Shown here: positions 34,319 to 38,769 of the stretch, in pieces | Layout: every line of letters begins with the position of its first letter | Position numbering within the stretch: position 1 is the first letter of the stretch | Assembly (NCBI GenBank): GCA_021296345.1 | Contig: JAGWAN010000020.1 | Span: 44,437 to 83,205, forward strand | Reading direction: 5' to 3' | DNA: 38,769 nt | DNA from: Acidimicrobiia bacterium | GTDB lineage: Bacteria; Actinomycetota; Acidimicrobiia; Spongiisociales; Spongiisociaceae | Position numbers and translations under genes: made by a program | Notes under the pieces: model-generated | Seen by the model: only the letters and a program-made list of their open reading frames with translations | What the model was told of the DNA's origin: nothing | Databases searched by the model: none

Positions 34319-36253
34319 TCATGCCGGATAGTTTGCCACGGAACGAACCCCGGTTCGATTCTCAACCCCCTCCTCCAAAGGCTCGATCCGGACCGCGGTG
34401 GCCTTGAACTCGGCGGTGCCCGACTTGGGATCCCACGCGTCGATGGTGAGCAGGTTCACGTCCACCTCGTCGGGATCGTGGACGGCCATGAAAGCCAGGC
34501 CGGCACGGAGCGACCGATCGAACAGTACCGGTGCCTCGACGGATCCCCGGCGCGAGACGACACGGACACGGTCGCCCTCGGCCACGCCGAGGGCGGTTCC
34601 GTCCGCGGGCGCCACCTCTACGGCGACCGCCGTCCTCAGCGGGGATGAGTAACCCCGGGACTGGACCCCGGTGTTGTAGGAGTCGAGCCGGCGACCCGTG
34701 GTTAGCCGGATCGGGTACTCCTCGCTCAGCTCGTCCACCGGCGGGGCCCACGGCGTCGCGAAGAATGGGGCCGGGTCACGAGGCAGCGGATCGTCCCAGA
34801 GATCGCCGTGGAGGAACAGTGTGCCGGGATGGTCCTCGCCGGTACACGGCCACTGCAGCCCGCCCACGTCGGCGAGCCGCCGGTACGACATCCCGGCGTG
34901 CAGGGGCGACAGGCTGCGCAACTCGTCCCATACCTCTTCGGCGGTTGGATACCCCCAACCCCGGCCCATCCGTTCGGCGAGGGCCGAGATAATGTGCAGG
35001 TCATCTCGAGCGTCCCCCGGAGGTTCGAGAGCCTTGCGGACCCGCTGCACCCGCCGCTCGGATGAGGTCACCGTGCCGTCTGTCTCGGCCCATCCGGCCG
35101 CCGCCGGGAACACCACGTCGGCCAGCTCGGCCGTCCTGGTCATGAATAGGTCCTGCACCACCATGAACTCCAGCCCGCGCAGGATGCTGCGGGCATGGTC
35201 GGAGCGGGCCTCCGACTGGGCCGGGTTCTCGCCGATCACGTACAGAGCGGTTATCTCTCCGTGCTCCATCGCCTCCAGCATCAGCGACAGGTGCTTGCCG
35301 GCCTGGTTGGGCACGGGCCGGCCCCAGAGGGCCTCGAACTTGCCGCGTGAGACCGGGTCCTCGATGTCCTGAAAACCGGGCAGCCGGTTGGGCAGCGCGC
35401 CCATGTCGCCGCCGCCCTGGACGTTGTTCTGGCCGCGGATCGGAACCAATCCCGATCCGTAGCGACCCACATGGCCGGTCAGGAGGGCCAGGTTTATGAG
35501 GGCCAGGACATTGTCGGTGGCGTTGTGATGCTCGGTGATGCCCAGCGTCCAGCAGATCTGGGCCTGCTCCGCGGTGGCGTAGTCGTGGGCCATGCGGCGG
35601 ATAACTTCGGGGGGCAAGCCGGTGATATCGGCACCCCTCTGCAGCGTCCAGGGTTCCACCGACTCGGCATAGGCATCGAAACCCACCGTGGCGTGCTGGA
35701 TGAACTCCTTGTGATGCAGGCCGGACGTGATTATCTCGCGCCCGACGGCGTTGGCCAGCGCGATGTCCGAACCCACCTCCAGCCCCAGCCAGGCATCGGC
35801 CCACATGGCCGAGGTGGTCCGGCGCGGGTCAACCGTGTACAGCTTAGCGCCGTTGCGGACCCCCTTCATCAGGTGATGGAAGAAGATCGGATGAGCCTCC
35901 CGGGCATTGGAACCCCAGAGCAGGATCACGTCCGTGGTCTCGATCTCCTCGTAGGAACAGGTCCCGCCTCCTACTCCGAACACTGCCGCCAGACCGGCGA
36001 CGGAGGGAGCGTGTCAGGTGCGGTTACACGAATCTATGTTGTTCGACGCCATGACCAGCCTGGCGAACTTCTGGGCCAGGAAGTTCATCTCGTTGGTCGC
36101 CTTGGAGCACGAGAACATGGCATAGGCACTACCGGTATGGCGGCTCAGCCCGGCCGCCGCCCGGTCGAGCGCCTCGTCCCATGTGGCCGGCACCAACTCG
36201 CCGTCGCGTCGCACGTACGGCGTGGTCAATCGGGGAAGCGTCACCTTCGGCAT
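34319..36253 (-). CDS. selenocysteine-containing formate dehydrogenase catalytic subunit (split alpha subunit)
   Basis: Molybdopterin oxidoreductase that oxidises formate to CO2. Two adjacent frames (36253-36014 and the part below) are one reading frame interrupted by TGA at 36016-36014. The residues around it, NRT-U-HAPSVAGL, align with the FDH active site RV-U-HGPSVAGL of E. coli FdhF. Read as Sec (U80), the protein has 644 residues. Further FDH segments: LLWGSNAREAHPIFFHH, DPRRTTSAMWADAWLGLEVG, RGQNNVQGGGDMGALPNRLP, ADVVFPAAAGWAETDGTVT and a C-terminal molydopterin dinucleotide-binding domain. It begins at MPKVTLPRLTTPYVRR, after the usual [4Fe-4S] cassette, which is encoded in the gene at 31457-32446. 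ATG 36253 has AAGGAGG about 8 bases upstream. Confidence 0.92.
35985..36016 (-). promoter_or_regulatory. UGA selenocysteine codon and bacterial SECIS hairpin
   Basis: After the TGA (36016-36014) the minus strand forms GTCGCC (36001-35996), loop GGTCT (35995-35991), GGCGGC (35990-35985), a 6-bp stem with one GU pair. The loop GGUCU and its position, nucleotides 19-23 after the UGA, are the same as in my recollection of the E. coli fdhF SECIS, where SelB binds. The bases straight after the UGA (CACG) also match. Confidence 0.85.
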
Positions 36254-36290
36254 TCCATCACCTCCTTTCCATCACTCCACCAACGGCCGT

Positions 36291-36689
36291 TCACTCCGCC
36301 TGTGTACCACTGACAGTAGACGGCGACGGGATCTTGTTCACGCAGAACTCGTTGCCGTCGGGATCGACCATGACTGCCAGCGTGTACTCGTCCTCCGTGA
36401 CCGTCTCCACGATTCTGCCACCAAGTCGTACCGAACGGGCGAGGATCATGTCGAAGTCCTTCTGGTTCGAACCCTCGATGTCGAAGTGGACCGGACTCTT
36501 GTCGGCCGTGACACGGTCCACCCGCTGGAGAACCAGATCGCACCCGGTTAGTACCGGCCCCATGAACAGGTAGTTGTCGAGCCGCCGCCCGGGCGCCAGG
36601 CCGAGAAGCGGACCCCAGAAGGCGGCCGATCGATCGAGGTCGAGACAATCTATGACCAGGTACCGGATCGAGGCGACCGGCTCGTCCAC
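36291..36689 (-). CDS. VOC-family (glyoxalase-like) protein
   Basis: Single-module protein of 132 residues from GTG 36689. The VOC fold shows as two beta-alpha-beta repeats: IRYLVIDCLDLDRSAAFW and CDLVLQRVD, then VHFDIEG and the closing VMVDPDGNEFCVNK. It resembles the Glyoxalase_6 type common in actinobacteria; substrate unknown. The frame is open to ATG 36737, which would overlap fhs by 32 bases. GTG 36689 starts 16 bases after the fhs stop and just before the fold, though its ribosome binding site is poor. It sits between fhs and the FDH gene, so it is probably co-transcribed. Confidence 0.7.
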   Translation of the reverse strand: MDEPVASIRYLVIDCLDLDRSAAFWGPLLGLAPGRRLDNYLFMGPVLTGCDLVLQRVDRVTADKSPVHFDIEGSNQKDFDMILARSVRLGGRIVETVTEDEYTLAVMVDPDGNEFCVNKIPSPSTVSGTQAE

Positions 36690-36705
36690 CGCCGCCGCCG
36701 AGAAG

Positions 36706-38475
36706 TCAGAACAAGCCGATGATCTTGCCGTCTTCATCGATGTCTACATTCATGTACGCCGGCCGGGCCCCTAGTCCCGGCATCGTGCGGATCTCGCCCA
36801 GGAGCACCACGAGGAAGCCGGCGCCGACCGACGCTCTGACCTCGCGAACCGGCACGGTGAACCCGCGCGGCCGCCCTTTCATAGCGGAATCGTGCGAGAT
36901 CGACAGGGGAGTCTTGGCCAAGCAGATCGGCAAGTTCCTCATCCCGGCCTGCTCGAAGTCGGCGATCTGGCGCGCCGCGGCGGTGGAATAGTCGACTCCG
37001 CCGGCGCCGTAGATCTCCCGGCAGACGGTCTCGATCTTTTCCTTGATCGACCGGTCCGACGGGTAGAGGAAACGGAAGTCCGCAGGCCGTTCGCAGGCGG
37101 CCACCACGGCTTCGGCCAACTCCAGGGCTCCACGCCCGCCATCCGCCCAGTGGCTGGACGTGACCGCCGATAGCGCTCCCGCCTCCCGGGCGGCCCGCTT
37201 GACCACCCGGCGCTCGTTCTCCGTGTCGGTCGGGAAGGTATTGACCGCCACCACCACCTCGATACCGAAGCGGCGAGCGTTCTCGATGTGTGCCACCAGG
37301 TTGACGAGGCCGGCTTCCAGCAGGGGTAGGTTCTCCTCCGTGTAGGCCTTAGCGAGCGGCCGGCCCGCCACCACTCGAGGGCCGCCGCCGTGGGTCTTGA
37401 GCGCCCGAACCGTGGCCACCAGGACGACCGCATCGGGCTTCAGACCGGAGGCCCGGCACTTGATGTTGAAGAACTTCTCCATACCCATGTCGGCCCCGAA
37501 TCCCGACTCGGTAACCACGTATTCCCCAAGTTGGAGCGCCACCCGGTCGGCCAGGATCGACGAGTTGCCATGGGCGATGTTGGCGAACGGACCCGCGTGG
37601 ACGAACGCGGCCTGGCCTTCGAGCGTCTGCATGAGCGTGGGATGTAGCGTGTCCTTCATTAGGACGGTCACCGCGCCGCCCACGCCCAGGTCGTCGAGGG
37701 TGATGGTGTCGCCGGCGGTGTTCGCTCCGACCACGATCCGTCCGCAGCGGGCCCGAAGGTCGCGGAGCGCCGAGGCGTAGTCATGGCCGTCGGTGAGCGC
37801 CAGAATCGCCATCAACTCGGAAGCCACGGTGATGTCGTAACCGGTCTCACGGGGCCGGCCGTCGATACGTCCGCCCAGGCCCAGCACCACGTTGCGCAGT
37901 GCCCGATCGTTGACGTCGACCACCCTGCGCCACTGGGCACGGAACATGTCGATATTGAGCCGCCCGAGCCCTATCGCATCGAGTTGAGCGTCGCTCATCC
38001 GCCCCTCGTGGTACCAGCGGGCGTCCATGGCCGCCGCCGCCAGGTTGTGGGCCACGCTGATGGCATGCATATCGCCGGTCAGGTGCAGGTTGAACTCGTC
38101 CATGGGGATGACCTGGCTGTAGCCACCCCCCGCTGCCCCGCCCTTGATCCCGAAAGTAGGTCCCATCGAGGGCTGGCGGATGGCGGCGACGGCCTTCTTC
38201 CCGAGGAGACCCAGTCCTTGAACCAGACCGATCGTGGTGGTGGTCTTGCCTTCGCCGAGAGGTGTGGGGGTGACCGCGGTGACGTCGATGTACTTGCCGG
38301 GCGAACGGGCGCCTACCCGCTTCAGAATGTCGAGGTGGACCTTGGCCTTGGTCGATCCGTACGGAATCAGCTCGTCGGCACGGACACCGATCGACTCGGC
38401 GATCTCGGCGATCGGTGTGACCGGAGCCGCCTGAGCGATCTCGAGGTCGGAGGGGAACCTAGCGGAAGAACTCAT
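36706..38475 (-). CDS. fhs: formate-tetrahydrofolate ligase
   Basis: Makes 10-formyl-THF from formate, THF and ATP. The 589-residue protein has the P-loop-like TPTPLGEGKTTTT (about 69-81) and conserved IRQPSMGPTFGIKGGAAGGG, LTGDMHAI, FANIAHGNSS, ESGFGADMGMEKFFNIKCR and TRxxGLGARPAY-like C-terminal segments. ATG 38475 is preceded by GGAGA about 5 bases upstream. As the first gene of a run that continues with the VOC protein and FDH subunits, it gives the module two routes for formate: assimilation into the folate pool or oxidation by FDH. No folD is in the window. Confidence 0.95.
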   Translation of the reverse strand: MSSSARFPSDLEIAQAAPVTPIAEIAESIGVRADELIPYGSTKAKVHLDILKRVGARSPGKYIDVTAVTPTPLGEGKTTTTIGLVQGLGLLGKKAVAAIRQPSMGPTFGIKGGAAGGGYSQVIPMDEFNLHLTGDMHAISVAHNLAAAAMDARWYHEGRMSDAQLDAIGLGRLNIDMFRAQWRRVVDVNDRALRNVVLGLGGRIDGRPRETGYDITVASELMAILALTDGHDYASALRDLRARCGRIVVGANTAGDTITLDDLGVGGAVTVLMKDTLHPTLMQTLEGQAAFVHAGPFANIAHGNSSILADRVALQLGEYVVTESGFGADMGMEKFFNIKCRASGLKPDAVVLVATVRALKTHGGGPRVVAGRPLAKAYTEENLPLLEAGLVNLVAHIENARRFGIEVVVAVNTFPTDTENERRVVKRAAREAGALSAVTSSHWADGGRGALELAEAVVAACERPADFRFLYPSDRSIKEKIETVCREIYGAGGVDYSTAAARQIADFEQAGMRNLPICLAKTPLSISHDSAMKGRPRGFTVPVREVRASVGAGFLVVLLGEIRTMPGLGARPAYMNVDIDEDGKIIGLF

Positions 38476-38563
38476 GCAATCTCCGTGAAAAGGTGAACTG
38501 CCGAACGGGAATGCTACCCGGAGAAATCCTACCGTCCGTGTGCTGCGATGCGGTACCGTTCCG

Positions 38564-38569
38564 TATAGT
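38564..38569 (+). promoter_or_regulatory. candidate -10 element upstream of the ProV-like gene
   Basis: TATAGT matches the -10 consensus well and ends 7 bases before ATG 38577, a spacing that would make the transcript leaderless for a 19-codon ORF. No clear -35 box. Confidence 0.4.
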
Positions 38570-38576
38570 CAGACAA

Positions 38577-38636
38577 ATGGAAGGTTTCGTCAAGCAGAGC
38601 AGCCTGTCCCACACTAGTGTCTTGGCAAGGCGTTGA
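38577..38636 (+). CDS. possible leaderless 19-residue leader ORF
   Basis: ATG 38577 to TGA 38636 encodes MEGFVKQSSLSHTSVLARR. It directly follows a -10-like TATAGT and lies 57 bases before the ProV-like start. It may be a leader peptide or chance; the peptide is Ser-rich with no obvious attenuation pattern. Confidence 0.3.
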   Translation: MEGFVKQSSLSHTSVLARR

Positions 38637-38693
38637 GGCCAGGCTTGTCGTCAAATGCGAAACGTGCGGTGACGAGCTTGGAAGGGAGTAGTG

Positions 38694-38769
38694 GTGGCCG
38701 GTGACGGGCTGATACGCCTTGAGGGTGTTTACAAGATTTTCGGTCCCCAACCTCACGGTCGGGCCTTCG
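38694..38769 (+). CDS. ABC transporter ATP-binding protein, ProV-like, truncated by the window end
   Basis: Only the first 25 codons are present. After VAGDG they read LIRLEGVYKIFGPQPHGRAF, which matches the N terminus of glycine-betaine/proline (ProV/OpuAA) ATPases, where an LYKIFG-x-x-P segment precedes the Walker A region. GTG 38694 is 5 bases after AGGGAG (38683-38688); GTG 38691 is too close to it. The gene is divergent from fhs. Walker motifs lie beyond the window, so the assignment is partial. Confidence 0.6.
   Translation, partial: MAGDGLIRLEGVYKIFGPQPHGRAF

Overview
The window is high-GC DNA with short intergenic gaps, frequent GTG/TTG starts, start/stop overlaps of neighbouring genes, and actinobacterial gene orders (eno-ftsB-DUF501; truA-rplM-rpsI-glmM-glmS-acpS; rplY-pth). 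Thr-rich lipoprotein linkers, a DUF222/HNH gene and the absence of mycobacterial or streptomycete hallmarks point to a deep actinobacterial lineage, most likely Acidimicrobiia or a relative. That placement is inference; no 16S gene is present.

Left part (1-14409, all + strand): an adenine/purine permease followed by an adenine deaminase (purine salvage); ribosomal protein bL25 and peptidyl-tRNA hydrolase; glycerol kinase; phosphatidylglycerophosphate synthase, which appears to start with ATT; an extended SDR epimerase; a lipoprotein with four Cys-pair repeats; Mfd, apparently on a leaderless transcript; a parvulin-type PPIase lipoprotein; and a methylase-like/MazG fusion. Facing these is a DUF222-HNH endonuclease gene broken by a one-base frameshift in a homopolymer (14506-15866, -).

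Middle (16039-23503): enolase, FtsB and DUF501 end at a strong hairpin. A tRNA-Leu(UAA) follows. Its 3' half is repeated, degenerately, about 2.5 kb downstream. Between the two copies lie a DUF3179-like fragment, an intact MpaB/DUF2236 gene preceded by an overlapping 26-codon ORF, and a GalT-like pseudogene with at least two frameshifts: the picture of a decayed tRNA-targeted island. After it come a CaiB/BaiF CoA-transferase and a class I/II aminotransferase.

Right-centre (23536-30101, - strand): the housekeeping cluster acpS, glmS (with a hairpin-rich leader in a 450-base gap), glmM, rpsI, rplM, truA, and a Yip1-like membrane protein.

Right end (30226-38475, - strand): a formate module. Formate-THF ligase (fhs) is followed by a VOC protein, a formate dehydrogenase catalytic subunit, a NuoE-NuoF fusion, a ferredoxin-like subunit and an MFS transporter. 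The catalytic subunit is a selenoprotein: two apparent ORFs join through an in-frame TGA at the FDH Sec/Cys position, and a SECIS-like hairpin lies just after it. The [4Fe-4S] cassette that normally begins this subunit is instead fused to the C terminus of the ferredoxin-like subunit, two genes downstream. Together the genes would oxidise formate to CO2 with NAD+ reduction, or pass formate to 10-formyl-THF. The last 76 bases hold the start of a ProV-like ABC ATPase on the + strand.
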